Origin: an uncultured Clostridium sp.
GTDB lineage: Bacteria > Bacillota > Clostridia > Clostridiales > Clostridiaceae
DNA: 64,000 nt
Assembly: GCA_902785295.1 (NCBI GenBank)
Contig: CACZYK010000001.1
Coordinates: 23,466 to 87,465 of the forward strand
Direction of reading: 5' to 3'
Part shown: positions 1 to 9,884 of the stretch, in pieces
How positions within the stretch are numbered: position 1 is the stretch's first letter
Layout: each line of letters starts with the position of its first letter
Made by a program: the position numbers and the translations under genes
The notes under the pieces: generated by a model
The model's database searches: none
Told to the model about the DNA's origin: nothing
Seen by the model: the letters and a program-made list of their open reading frames with translations, nothing else

Positions 1-215
1 TATTCTTTTATTTCATCATGAATATTATTAGAAAATGAAATATGATCATATTTTTTACATAAAATATAACTTTTTATTGTCGGAACAAAATATTCATTAT
101 ATGCATCAAAAAATGTGTTATTTTGTCGTGCTATATTTTGATTTTTTACATCTTTTTGCTTGTTTTCAGATACTTCGCACATCAAAGCTATACACTTATT
201 TAATTTTTCTCTCAT
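1..215 (-). CDS. Partial gene, unknown product (N-terminus only)
   Basis: An open frame runs from an ATG at 215 to the window edge (71 codons) without a stop. A strong GGAGGA ribosome site (revcomp at 221-226) sits just upstream, and the gap to the previous gene of the helicase operon is a few bases, so it is most likely the seventh gene of that operon. The protein begins MREKLNKCIALMCEVSENK and is hydrophilic. I do not recognise a family. Its position after the large ATPase suggests a further component of the same system, but that is inference from context only. Confidence 0.7.
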   Translation of the reverse strand, partial: MREKLNKCIALMCEVSENKQKDVKNQNIARQNNTFFDAYNEYFVPTIKSYILCKKYDHISFSNNIHDEIKE

Positions 216-216
216 A

Positions 217-3200
217 TTAATCCTCCATTAATTTTATTAATTTATCAAATTCCAACTTGTTTTCATCAAATCTCGGATCTACTGAATTACCTCCTATATT
301 TAACCATTTGCCACTTCTAATTAATTCTTGTTTTGTATTTGTCATTTCATTATAAATACTTTCTACATCATCATATACTTTTTTAAGTAATGATATAAAT
401 GACTTAATATTCTTCATTGGATTTTTAGAATAATAAATCATCTTTTCAAGAGAACTTAAACCATCCATTTCTTTACACAATATTGATAATGACTTAATAA
501 TATTAGAACTATTTTCTTTAAATTTCATTACCTCATTAGTTTTTAAACCAATATTTATACCATTTCTCTCTGTCTGATTGTAAAAATCTTTAATTTCATT
601 TAGTAACTCTTTAATATCGTCTATTTCAAATTCATCGCCTTCATGAAAATCAAAATAATCAAGTAATTCAAGATATAACTTTTTTCCCTCAGCAGATTCT
701 GCAATTAAGACCTTATCAATACGTGAAAGTATTTTTTTTAAATACTCTTTTGGCATATTACGTGCTTTAATTTTATCATCGGCTATTTCATCAATATTAA
801 TTGAAAAATTGTCTTTCTTCAAGTCTTTAAAAATTGAACTTAATTCACTATAGTTAATAATTTTTTTTGTTACATTCTTATTATTTCCCTGTATAAGATT
901 ATAATACTTTTGTATAATATCTATATTTTCTTTATCATTAAAATAAATAATATTATCCATAAATTCAATCCACTCTTTCGAATGCCCTTCCAAATTTTTC
1001 TTTTGACGCTCATTATTATTTTTTAAAAATACTTCTGGCTTTATATCTGATAATTTATTTATTTGATAATCTCCATTAAGAATACCTCTATATACTTCTG
1101 CAATCATTGCACAACGAATATAATTAGGATACTTTGCATTAGTATCATATGCACGAACAATTTCAATAAATTTATTTTTATTTTTTTCTAACCAACATGT
1201 AATAAATCTTAAGCTTGAAGCAGAGTTTTCAAAATTCCATGACATCTTCCCTAAATGAATCCACTTTCCAAATGCAAGCAATAATTGATATGTATCCTCT
1301 GAATCGTCAAGTAAAACTAATCCCTTATCAATTCCTCTGTCTTGTCTTTCAATGGAAATCAAAGTATAACTCGACTTTTCAACCATTTGTACTGAAATAA
1401 GAGGTACACCTTCTCTTTGCCAAGGAATTGTCGCAAAAATAAATTTACAAATTTCATCTCTAACTTTATAAGCTTTTGTAAAACTCTTTTTTTCATAATA
1501 CCAATCAGATAATATTCTAGTAAAATCATCAAATTCTTTATTTGTTTTAACAACAGGTTTCTCATCTTTTCTTGTTTCTGGTTTTTGGACTATAACATTA
1601 GTATTATTTTCTTCATTTGATATTGGTACATCTATATCATCAATTGAAACATTCAATATTTTTTCAGCAAAAATTTTCAACCCAAACTCTTTAAAAACTT
1701 TTAAACTAACTGCTCCAATATATCCTTTATTATTGGTATCAAGTGTTCCGTCCCCCCAAAAGCTAATTATTGCAAGCACTCTATCTCTATAACTATTTTT
1801 TTCAGAATCATCAAGTTTCATATTTGCAATCATACTTTTTATTCTTGATTCTACATCATACTTCAATATGGATGCTTTTGATGTTAAAAATTTAGGGAAA
1901 TTATCCTTATCTTTCAAAATATTATCTATGGCTGGTTCAATTATTTTTCTTAAAATATATCTTGGTGTTTTATGCACTACTATTCTATCATATAAATTTA
2001 CAATTGCTTTCTTGGTAAATGGATATAAGCTAAGCTTCTTTCCTTCATAATTATAATATTCCCAATTACTTATTTCTGTGTCTTCATGAACTGGATACTC
2101 TACTTCTAAAGCTCCATTTTTATACCATTTATTAATATCAGTTTCAGGGATAGATATTACATTTAAGTATTTCGCAACAAATTGTATTAAATCATCAGTA
2201 TTATTTCCAATAGAACCATCTTCTATTGTTATCATTGTTGTAATACGATCAATATAATTAGATCTGAATTCTTTAAAATACTCTGATGTTGTTCCAATAA
2301 CAGATACCAAACGGCACATTTTATCAACTTCATTAATACCAGTATGTTCTACAATTAACGCATCTAATAAATCTCTATTAATCCCTGTACAAGAAGTAAT
2401 ATCCTCAATAAGTAATATGAGATTCTTTCCTTGCTTATATAATTCTTGTCTTATTTCCTTAAAAATCTGTTGAAAGTCACCTGGTTCTAATCCAGCACAC
2501 GCTTTTATTACAGACTCTACTTTTGAATTCATATATTTTGCAAGAATTTTTGGATTACATTCATCATCTAAGAAAGTTCCATCTGCTTCAGGTAAAAGCT
2601 TATTTGCTATTTTTACTGCCTTTTTACTTGCATTATTTTTTAACTTTGTATTAAAATCATAATCCATAGTAAAATCCTCTTCATTAAATAAAGCTAACAC
2701 ATCTTCATCTGTCTCTAAATTACTATCAACTATTTTACTATATATTCTTTCAATTGGACCACCACTCATAAGCATTCTTTCTTCAAATTCTGAGCTTGAT
2801 AAAAGTTCTCTAAAATTTTTTCTATCACTCGCTGAAAGAATTGTTTCATCATCATCTGCAATTTCAACCAAAAACTTATGATATATTTCATACTTAAATT
2901 TTTGCTCACTTACATTTTGATTAGCCCTAACTAATCTTTCATATATATCCTTATTTTTAATATTCTTTACTTCATCTATATTTAAAAATTGTTTAATTGT
3001 ACCTTTAAGAGTGTTATCACTTCTCCTTATCATAAGAATAACATCTTTACTTTCTTCTAATGTGTCTAATTTAGCATTAATCCATCTTATAAAATGAGAT
3101 TTACCTGAACCACTTGAACCATCTACTACTACTAACTGATGCTTATTATATAATTCTAAATTATTAAAATATCTGAAAAAAATTTCTTCCTCTGACATAT

Positions 3201-3348
3201 ATTCAGATAATGGTGTTCCTGTTAAATCATTAGTTACTTTTATCTTTTTAAATGGTACATGTGTAGATAAAAAATCTGCTTGAGTACTATTAATAGAATC
3301 CACATTCAATACATCTTTAAACCTAGTAAAAGCTATTTGTCTATTCAT
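217..3348 (-). CDS. Large P-loop ATPase, DpdH-like (tentative)
   Basis: A 1043-residue protein with a Walker A motif GSSGSGKS at about residues 77-84, followed by HFIRW, and a likely Walker B (LILLIED) near residues 310-316. The rest is mostly charged helical sequence without recognised catalytic motifs, and there are no membrane segments. Its start overlaps the stop of the preceding gene (ATGA), so the two are translationally coupled. Size, an N-terminal ATPase preceded by a short region, and position directly after RecQ-type and DpdG-size genes match DpdH of the 7-deazaguanine DNA restriction module. The assignment rests on architecture and gene order, not on alignment. It could instead be an ATPase of an unrelated multi-gene defence system. 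The internal open frames in this stretch are shadows. Confidence 0.6.
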   Translation of the reverse strand: MNRQIAFTRFKDVLNVDSINSTQADFLSTHVPFKKIKVTNDLTGTPLSEYMSEEEIFFRYFNNLELYNKHQLVVVDGSSGSGKSHFIRWINAKLDTLEESKDVILMIRRSDNTLKGTIKQFLNIDEVKNIKNKDIYERLVRANQNVSEQKFKYEIYHKFLVEIADDDETILSASDRKNFRELLSSSEFEERMLMSGGPIERIYSKIVDSNLETDEDVLALFNEEDFTMDYDFNTKLKNNASKKAVKIANKLLPEADGTFLDDECNPKILAKYMNSKVESVIKACAGLEPGDFQQIFKEIRQELYKQGKNLILLIEDITSCTGINRDLLDALIVEHTGINEVDKMCRLVSVIGTTSEYFKEFRSNYIDRITTMITIEDGSIGNNTDDLIQFVAKYLNVISIPETDINKWYKNGALEVEYPVHEDTEISNWEYYNYEGKKLSLYPFTKKAIVNLYDRIVVHKTPRYILRKIIEPAIDNILKDKDNFPKFLTSKASILKYDVESRIKSMIANMKLDDSEKNSYRDRVLAIISFWGDGTLDTNNKGYIGAVSLKVFKEFGLKIFAEKILNVSIDDIDVPISNEENNTNVIVQKPETRKDEKPVVKTNKEFDDFTRILSDWYYEKKSFTKAYKVRDEICKFIFATIPWQREGVPLISVQMVEKSSYTLISIERQDRGIDKGLVLLDDSEDTYQLLLAFGKWIHLGKMSWNFENSASSLRFITCWLEKNKNKFIEIVRAYDTNAKYPNYIRCAMIAEVYRGILNGDYQINKLSDIKPEVFLKNNNERQKKNLEGHSKEWIEFMDNIIYFNDKENIDIIQKYYNLIQGNNKNVTKKIINYSELSSIFKDLKKDNFSINIDEIADDKIKARNMPKEYLKKILSRIDKVLIAESAEGKKLYLELLDYFDFHEGDEFEIDDIKELLNEIKDFYNQTERNGINIGLKTNEVMKFKENSSNIIKSLSILCKEMDGLSSLEKMIYYSKNPMKNIKSFISLLKKVYDDVESIYNEMTNTKQELIRSGKWLNIGGNSVDPRFDENKLEFDKLIKLMED

Positions 3349-4157
3349 CTTCTTTTTACTCCTCTATATATTATATGTGTAAACTTTTCTGTAAACTCAT
3401 GTGTTTCATCCTTAAATAAATTCCAAGTTTCTTTACTATCCAAATTTTTCTTAATAGTAATTTCATTTTTATCATGCATTTGTCTAAGGGCAATTGACAT
3501 AGCTAGATTAAAAGTTTTACTATCTCTTGTTTCTTTTAATGCAACCGAAGCAAAACTATATATTTCATCTAAAAATTCTTTAACAGAATATTCTTTATTT
3601 TTTTCTAAATTTGACAATTCACAGAAATCTTGTAATGCTACATGCATATTAGGCAAATAATACATAGCATTACCTTCTTGAATATATCCAAAACCCAAAA
3701 ATGAAATCCAAAAGCGCATACCCAAAATCATTTGTTCATTTACTAATAAAATTTTAGACTTATCTTGTATTTCTCGCCTTATATTTACATCAGTCAAAGT
3801 TTTATACTTCAACCACTCATCATTTGATTCTAAATAACAATTAGCAATTTTATAAAAGTATGTATCTGTATTATTAAATACAATTGAATTACAATATTTG
3901 CGGAAGGAATTCATATCTTTTAATATCTTTTTATCTCCAATAAATTTCAAAATATCATTTTCTTTAGATATAAGTTGTAATTCTTTAACACAAACATCTC
4001 TTATGCTCGAATAATATGTAGAACTAGATGGATTAATCTCTGTTGGTTCCATTCTCTCTTTTGCTAACTTATCATTTAAATCCTCTTTTGATACCATTTG
4101 ACAAAGTTCAAATACCCTCTCTGGTATAGGTTCAGTCTTTATATTATTATCAAACAT
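3345..4157 (-). CDS. Small accessory protein, DpdG-like by position
   Basis: A 270-residue soluble protein between the RecQ-type helicase and the large ATPase. No catalytic motif or membrane segment is visible; the sequence is helical and moderately hydrophobic in the middle (about residues 140-170). Start at ATG 4157 with a GAGTGAAG-type ribosome site; its end overlaps the next gene by 4 bases. DpdG in Dpd clusters is a protein of similar size lying between DpdF and DpdH, which is the only reason for the comparison. Function unknown. A partner or adaptor of the large ATPase is a reasonable guess because of the overlapping translation. Confidence 0.55.
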   Translation of the reverse strand: MFDNNIKTEPIPERVFELCQMVSKEDLNDKLAKERMEPTEINPSSSTYYSSIRDVCVKELQLISKENDILKFIGDKKILKDMNSFRKYCNSIVFNNTDTYFYKIANCYLESNDEWLKYKTLTDVNIRREIQDKSKILLVNEQMILGMRFWISFLGFGYIQEGNAMYYLPNMHVALQDFCELSNLEKNKEYSVKEFLDEIYSFASVALKETRDSKTFNLAMSIALRQMHDKNEITIKKNLDSKETWNLFKDETHEFTEKFTHIIYRGVKRR

Positions 4158-4184
4158 ATCTTCACTTCACTCCTCATTATTATC

Positions 4185-6617
4185 CTATTCTTGTTTGCAA
4201 GGTCCATTTATTATCTCTGATAAATTTTTCTTTTTGAAAGACAAATAATAATCTTCCTTAGAAAATAAAAGAAATCTCATATCATGTTTTTTTATAATAC
4301 TATCTATTATATTAAGTATATTCTTTTGCATCATATTATCATCAGGAATATAAACAATAATACTACCAGATATAAAATATTTATTATTTGTGATTAGCTC
4401 CAAAAATTCAAAATAATTGCAATACATCAATTTATAGCTACTACTTATCTGTTTAGATTCAATTGCTCTTATCATTTCATTATCTGCAACTAGAACATCT
4501 GCTCCTTTTTCAAGTATGCCCAAAATAGAATCAATACAACTAGAACTAATTGTTAACATACACTTTGCACCATATGAATAAGCATCAATCTCATCATTAA
4601 TTTTTGAAAATGGTTTATTAATATCAGATTTTAAAGTTTTATTATCCTCAAAATTTATAATATCAGTATGTCTATTACATCCTGCACAATACTCATAGGT
4701 TTTTCTATATACTTTTGTAAAAACATCAGACCAACAAATTTTACCAACATTATTTAGATTTTTCTTCATTAGTAAAAACTCATATTCTTTTTTCTTCCAT
4801 TCTTTATCTCTGATAGAATCAATCATGGCTTTTGTTTTATCATTATTTGATAATAACTGCCTTTCCAAGATTGTAATAAAAAATATATACTTATTACTTA
4901 CATATTGAATATCATCAATTGTAATTAATCCATTTCTGCGTAAAAACAGAATAACATATACATTCCAAACTATATCTTGGTTATTAATATAATCAACAAA
5001 TTCTTCATTTGCATTGTAATCTGGCTTTACATATGTATCAATCAAATACTTAGAATTATAAAGTGGTTTTGTAGCACTACTATGTAACATACTAAACCAT
5101 CTTCCAATTAATTTATCTGTAGTAACAACTTTACTTACAAATGAAAAAGCTGAATCAACATCTTCTTCTGTATAAATCATTGTACTAAGACTAGGCAAAC
5201 CATCTCTTCCACCTCTTCCTGCTTCTTGATAATACTTGTTTAGATTTTCAGGCACATATATATGCAAAACCGTTCTTACATTTTTTTTATCAACCCCAAC
5301 TCCAAAAGCACAAGTTGCTATCATTAAATCAAACTGTCCCTCTTTCCATAAGCTTATTATTTCTTGTCTTTGGTCATTTTTTGTTTCACCAGTAAAAGTA
5401 TATATATTGTTGTATCCATTTTCACAAAGTTTCTCTTTTAAATTCTCTGCTTCATTAGGTGATTTAACATATACAATCATTGGTCTAGGTAATAAATCAA
5501 TTGCCTTTAAAACTCTATTCATTTTTTCGCCATAATTATCACATTTAATAATATCAAATCTTGTTTCATGTCTTAATTTTTCACATCGAATTTCTATCCA
5601 TCGTTCTTCTGTGGAATAAAACATCTTCAATTGTCGAATAACTTCATCACTATATGTAGCTGAAAGCAAAAAAGTTCTTAACTCATCATTTTTCAACATA
5701 AAATTTTTTCGCATGGCATCTAAACACTGAAAATCAATTCTAAAAGAAGACCCCCAATCAATGATTATATGTGCCTCATCTATAATAATATTTTTTAAAT
5801 ACTTTTCATCATTAGATTTTTCTATTTTTTCCCTCAAAAATTGATTTTTTATCAAACTCTCTGGAGAAACAAATAACAATCGTGCCTTCTTTTGCTCAAG
5901 GCTACAAAAAAATTTATCCAAATTACACCCACTATGATAATAAAATATTTCTTCATCAGTATTTGAATTTATAATATCTTTTGAATTACTAAATTGGTCT
6001 AGCATCAACGAAATAGTAGGTACTATTACTAATGTCAAACCCTCTTTTTGATATGCAACTGTTTGAGTAATTAAACTTTTTCCACCACCAGTTGTCATAG
6101 ATACTAAGCATGAATAACCAACTGGTGTACGTAATGCACCCATTACAGCTAACTTCTGCTCATTGCTTTTAAAATATTTAAAACTAGTAAGTTTCTGTAT
6201 ATATGAATTGGTTATTAAATTATGTATCTTGTCTTCATCTTCCTCTTTAATATTTTGCATATAAAGTTGATTAACAAGATATCTATTGGAAAATTCAGGC
6301 AAAACTAATTTTGCCCTTACTTTTCCTGTATTCATATCAATATATAATCCAAAATCATGAAATCTTTCAGATGGATAATATTTAGGCATTACTAATTCTT
6401 TCTTTACCAGTAAAAGATAATTTCTTAGAGCACATTCAAAATCAACTTTAGATGCTTCATTGTTTAATTGTTTATTCCAAATTTTTATTAATGTTATTGC
6501 TGTATTAAATATATATTTCTCTTTTGTTGTCCTAAATGTAAATCTTTCATTCAAAATAGAATTATCTCCATTTTTAATAGCACATTCAACTAATCTATGA
6601 ATTTCATTATAAACCAT
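4185..6617 (-). CDS. RecQ-type superfamily 2 helicase, DpdF-like
   Basis: An 810-residue ATP-dependent helicase. Visible motifs: I TTGGGKS (about 175-181), II DEAH (280-283), III LLSATY (about 317-322), V ATCAFGVGVD (about 434-443) and VI QEAGRGGRDG (464-473), the last being typical of RecQ. A CAGC cysteine pair in the C-terminal third may bind zinc. About 150 residues precede the helicase core and about 330 follow it, so it is longer than housekeeping RecQ in a different way (no obvious HRDC domain). Start at 6617 has GAGG eight bases upstream and overlaps the SNF2 gene by 11 bases. Order SNF2 then RecQ matches dpdE-dpdF. Confidence 0.8.
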   Translation of the reverse strand: MVYNEIHRLVECAIKNGDNSILNERFTFRTTKEKYIFNTAITLIKIWNKQLNNEASKVDFECALRNYLLLVKKELVMPKYYPSERFHDFGLYIDMNTGKVRAKLVLPEFSNRYLVNQLYMQNIKEEDEDKIHNLITNSYIQKLTSFKYFKSNEQKLAVMGALRTPVGYSCLVSMTTGGGKSLITQTVAYQKEGLTLVIVPTISLMLDQFSNSKDIINSNTDEEIFYYHSGCNLDKFFCSLEQKKARLLFVSPESLIKNQFLREKIEKSNDEKYLKNIIIDEAHIIIDWGSSFRIDFQCLDAMRKNFMLKNDELRTFLLSATYSDEVIRQLKMFYSTEERWIEIRCEKLRHETRFDIIKCDNYGEKMNRVLKAIDLLPRPMIVYVKSPNEAENLKEKLCENGYNNIYTFTGETKNDQRQEIISLWKEGQFDLMIATCAFGVGVDKKNVRTVLHIYVPENLNKYYQEAGRGGRDGLPSLSTMIYTEEDVDSAFSFVSKVVTTDKLIGRWFSMLHSSATKPLYNSKYLIDTYVKPDYNANEEFVDYINNQDIVWNVYVILFLRRNGLITIDDIQYVSNKYIFFITILERQLLSNNDKTKAMIDSIRDKEWKKKEYEFLLMKKNLNNVGKICWSDVFTKVYRKTYEYCAGCNRHTDIINFEDNKTLKSDINKPFSKINDEIDAYSYGAKCMLTISSSCIDSILGILEKGADVLVADNEMIRAIESKQISSSYKLMYCNYFEFLELITNNKYFISGSIIVYIPDDNMMQKNILNIIDSIIKKHDMRFLLFSKEDYYLSFKKKNLSEIINGPCKQE

Positions 6618-9600
6618 CTATCATCCTCACATAACAAACTGAATCTAATATCATTCTTGGAGTAGAAAAACATTGTAAGAGCAAATCGTTAACATCTTCA
6701 TTTACTACCTTTTCTCCGGTTAAATAAAATTTACCTATTGCTTTTTGTGCTCCACTATTTTTTAATAACTCCACCTTCAATAAACTTAATTGTTTTTTTA
6801 ATTTTTTATTAATCTTTACTTTTACTTTTTCTAACGCTCTCTGGTATCCATACTCAACTTCTTGTATCCACTTTTCTTGTGGATACATATTTATAAACGA
6901 ATTTATATTTGGATGCAAACCAGATCTCGAACCTAAATGTTTAAACTTTTTTCTGTCAACATTCTCTGAGGTCATTAAATAATTAAATGTATTTATTACC
7001 TCTTCTTCAGAAACATTATCATTATTAGAAATAGAAATTGCACATTGAAGTTGCTCAATTTGCATAAATCCACGATATTTGTCTATAGTATGTAATGATA
7101 ATCCTTTTTCTAACAATAATGTTTCATTTGGATATAAAGCCCATGTAAACACAAAGCCTGTCCAGTCTATGTTGGCCTTACAAGCGAAAGCTGCACAAGT
7201 TCCCTTATATGAACCTAATGCATTGTTAACAATACTATCAAAAATTGCATCTCCTGGTGCAAAAAAATGAATATAATCATTATCAATACCTATCTTCCTA
7301 TCAAATGTTCCCTCAACATAATTTAAATCATATTTTGATATTTTTTCATCATTCATACAACGCATCTTATTTTGTAATTGATTTATTTTATTATTAATCA
7401 CTAAATTTATATCTGGTGGTACAAATAATGAATTGTATGCCGATTTTAATGAAAAAGAGTTTTCATCAAACCTTATAATTGATTTTTCTTCACTTTTTCC
7501 ATGAAAGCCAGATAATGCTGACCATCGCATCATAGAATCTGCAAATAATTGTTTTTCATTTGAAACATACATTTCTCTTGTATTATCCATAATCTTATTT
7601 ATTGCTTGATATTTATATTCTGCAACATCAAAATATCTTTCGCGAGTAATTATCTGTTTCAACTCACCTATTTCTTTTTTCACTTCATTTATTATACCAA
7701 TTAGTCCATACTTAAAGTCATTACAAACTGCTTTAATTATTTTTTCGTCCATATCATTCATGATAATTTCAAGCCCACTTTGAGATTTCGTAAATATTCC
7801 TATACCTTCATTCCAGAATTTGAACAAATCTTCTTCAATAGATAATTTTGCATAACAAACTACTGAAATAACTGGTTTATTTTTTTCTCTACCAATACGA
7901 TCTAATCTACCTATCCTCTGTTCAATTTCATTGGCATTCCACGGAATATCAATATGAACAACAACATCAGCATTTTGAAAATTTCTTCCTTCACCTCCTG
8001 ATTCATCAGATAATAATATCCAATAATTGCTGTCTGTTTCAAATCTATATGCCCCTAATTCTCTTTCATCAGATTCCATATATTTTGAGAAAAATGCACA
8101 GTGTTCTTTTCCAAAATATCTTTCAAATACATCTTTATATAACAAAAATGATTCATCAAAATTAGTAAAAACTAATACTTTTTTTCCATATAATTCTTGA
8201 TCAATATAATCAATAATATTATTCATTCTTGATTCATAACCTTCAGGATCTTCCATAAAAGTATGCATTTTTAGAATATTTTCCTTTTCTTCATTTTTCC
8301 AATTAGTAGAAAGTTCAAATAATTCTTCAGGCGCATCATCTATAAATCCATTATTTAATATTGTATCAAATGCTACTGCAGAACTAAAAAATGCTGAAAC
8401 TAATCTTTTATATTTTATCAAATATGTACTATAGTCGAGATTTTTATTTTCTATCCAACTAGCCAATTCTCTATAGACATTGTACTCTGTATTATTAAAA
8501 TTAGTCTGCATATCATATGAAATTTCTTTTATTTCTCGAATATTATAGTCTTCTTCTTTTTCACAACCACGTCTATTTCTGATAATGGATTTTTCAAATT
8601 GATAGTTCTCACACACATAGGCTAAAGCACCTTGTATTTTCTCAATACCAAAATCTTCAGATTCATAATTTATATTTTCGTATAAATCTTTAAAAATATT
8701 ATCATTAATAAGTTTTTGAATTTTTTCTAAACTATCAATTATATCTTCAAAAGCATCCTTTGTATCTTCACTATGTTCATTTTCACTTTCATCAATTTCT
8801 TCTAAATATGAATCAAAATTTTCTAGTGCATCATGTACCCTTCTAACAATATCTCCTTGTAAATTCATCAAAAATTCAAATTTTTCATCTGATATTCTAG
8901 TGTATTTCATGGGTTGAATAAGTTGTAACAGTTTTTTATATTCATCTTTTCTTCTTTGAATAGGTGTTGCACTAAGCATAAGAATATTATCAGTTTTTTT
9001 ACTTAATTCCAATAATAATTTATATTTTTCATTATCTTGTAAATATTTATGTACTTCATCAGCAATCAAAAAATCGTAATGTCCTTCAAGAAAATATTCA
9101 TTAAATTTATTCATACTAATCAAGCATATCTTATTTCCATTAACATCTAATCCTTCAAAAATTTTAAATTTATATGCAAGTTCTATTCTCCATTGTTCCA
9201 CTAAGGAATCTGGCACAATTATTATTATATTTGAATTATGATTATCCTTTAAATAAACTTTTAAGACTGCTGAAGCTTCTATCGTTTTCCCCATTCCAAC
9301 TTCATCGGCAATCATATTTCTACATATGCCATCTTGAAGACATCTAATTATTGTTCTTAACTGATGTGTTTTTAAATATATTTTACATCCTGCAACTTCA
9401 CTAAATCCATAAAGTGAGTTATTAATAATATGCATTGTTCTACTTACAATGCTTCTACCAAAAAACCACATAGGATTCTGAAATTCATAATTTTTTAATT
9501 GTTCTAATGGGCATACACATCCATCATTATATGAACACTCTAACATTGATTCAGATACATATTCAATTAAATCTTCATCGGATTGTATGTAATAGTAATA

Positions 9601-9882
9601 CATTCCATTTTCTTTATTTAATTTAAGTGCTTTTACAATATATCTTGTTTTTTTATATTTAACAATAGCACCAATACGAATCTTAATATGCGATATTTTA
9701 TTAACATTATACTTTTTATTTTTCGGCTTTGGATAAAACTTTCCTACTCCATTAACATCAAAAAATATAATATCAACTAACTCTGAAAATTCATCTATTT
9801 CTTTTATTTTTCCAATTGCATAATCACGTGAAAATTTTTCATCATCTATTGCACATCGCACAAACATACCATTTTTTATCAA
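6607..9882 (-). CDS. SNF2-family helicase/translocase, DpdE-like
   Basis: A 1091-residue SNF2-type protein. Motif I DEVGMGKT (about 193-200), motif II DEVH (275-278), LSATP (motif III), and the C-terminal RecA lobe with SGGEGRNFQ and EQRIGRLDRIGR (about 655-705) are all present, so the ATPase should be active. A two-part N-terminal region of about 170 residues looks like small beta-barrel (SH3-like) domains. The C-terminal 380 residues are unassigned. The proposed start is TTG at 9882, served by GGGGATGA overlapping the end of the preceding gene; an ATG at 9867 is the alternative but lacks a ribosome site. Place and type match DpdE. Confidence 0.8.
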   Translation of the reverse strand: MIKNGMFVRCAIDDEKFSRDYAIGKIKEIDEFSELVDIIFFDVNGVGKFYPKPKNKKYNVNKISHIKIRIGAIVKYKKTRYIVKALKLNKENGMYYYYIQSDEDLIEYVSESMLECSYNDGCVCPLEQLKNYEFQNPMWFFGRSIVSRTMHIINNSLYGFSEVAGCKIYLKTHQLRTIIRCLQDGICRNMIADEVGMGKTIEASAVLKVYLKDNHNSNIIIIVPDSLVEQWRIELAYKFKIFEGLDVNGNKICLISMNKFNEYFLEGHYDFLIADEVHKYLQDNEKYKLLLELSKKTDNILMLSATPIQRRKDEYKKLLQLIQPMKYTRISDEKFEFLMNLQGDIVRRVHDALENFDSYLEEIDESENEHSEDTKDAFEDIIDSLEKIQKLINDNIFKDLYENINYESEDFGIEKIQGALAYVCENYQFEKSIIRNRRGCEKEEDYNIREIKEISYDMQTNFNNTEYNVYRELASWIENKNLDYSTYLIKYKRLVSAFFSSAVAFDTILNNGFIDDAPEELFELSTNWKNEEKENILKMHTFMEDPEGYESRMNNIIDYIDQELYGKKVLVFTNFDESFLLYKDVFERYFGKEHCAFFSKYMESDERELGAYRFETDSNYWILLSDESGGEGRNFQNADVVVHIDIPWNANEIEQRIGRLDRIGREKNKPVISVVCYAKLSIEEDLFKFWNEGIGIFTKSQSGLEIIMNDMDEKIIKAVCNDFKYGLIGIINEVKKEIGELKQIITRERYFDVAEYKYQAINKIMDNTREMYVSNEKQLFADSMMRWSALSGFHGKSEEKSIIRFDENSFSLKSAYNSLFVPPDINLVINNKINQLQNKMRCMNDEKISKYDLNYVEGTFDRKIGIDNDYIHFFAPGDAIFDSIVNNALGSYKGTCAAFACKANIDWTGFVFTWALYPNETLLLEKGLSLHTIDKYRGFMQIEQLQCAISISNNDNVSEEEVINTFNYLMTSENVDRKKFKHLGSRSGLHPNINSFINMYPQEKWIQEVEYGYQRALEKVKVKINKKLKKQLSLLKVELLKNSGAQKAIGKFYLTGEKVVNEDVNDLLLQCFSTPRMILDSVCYVRMIDGL

Positions 9883-9884
9883 AA

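Noticed and set aside
3280-3660. 126-codon plus-strand frame
   Set aside because: Antisense to two well-supported operon genes; no ribosome site.
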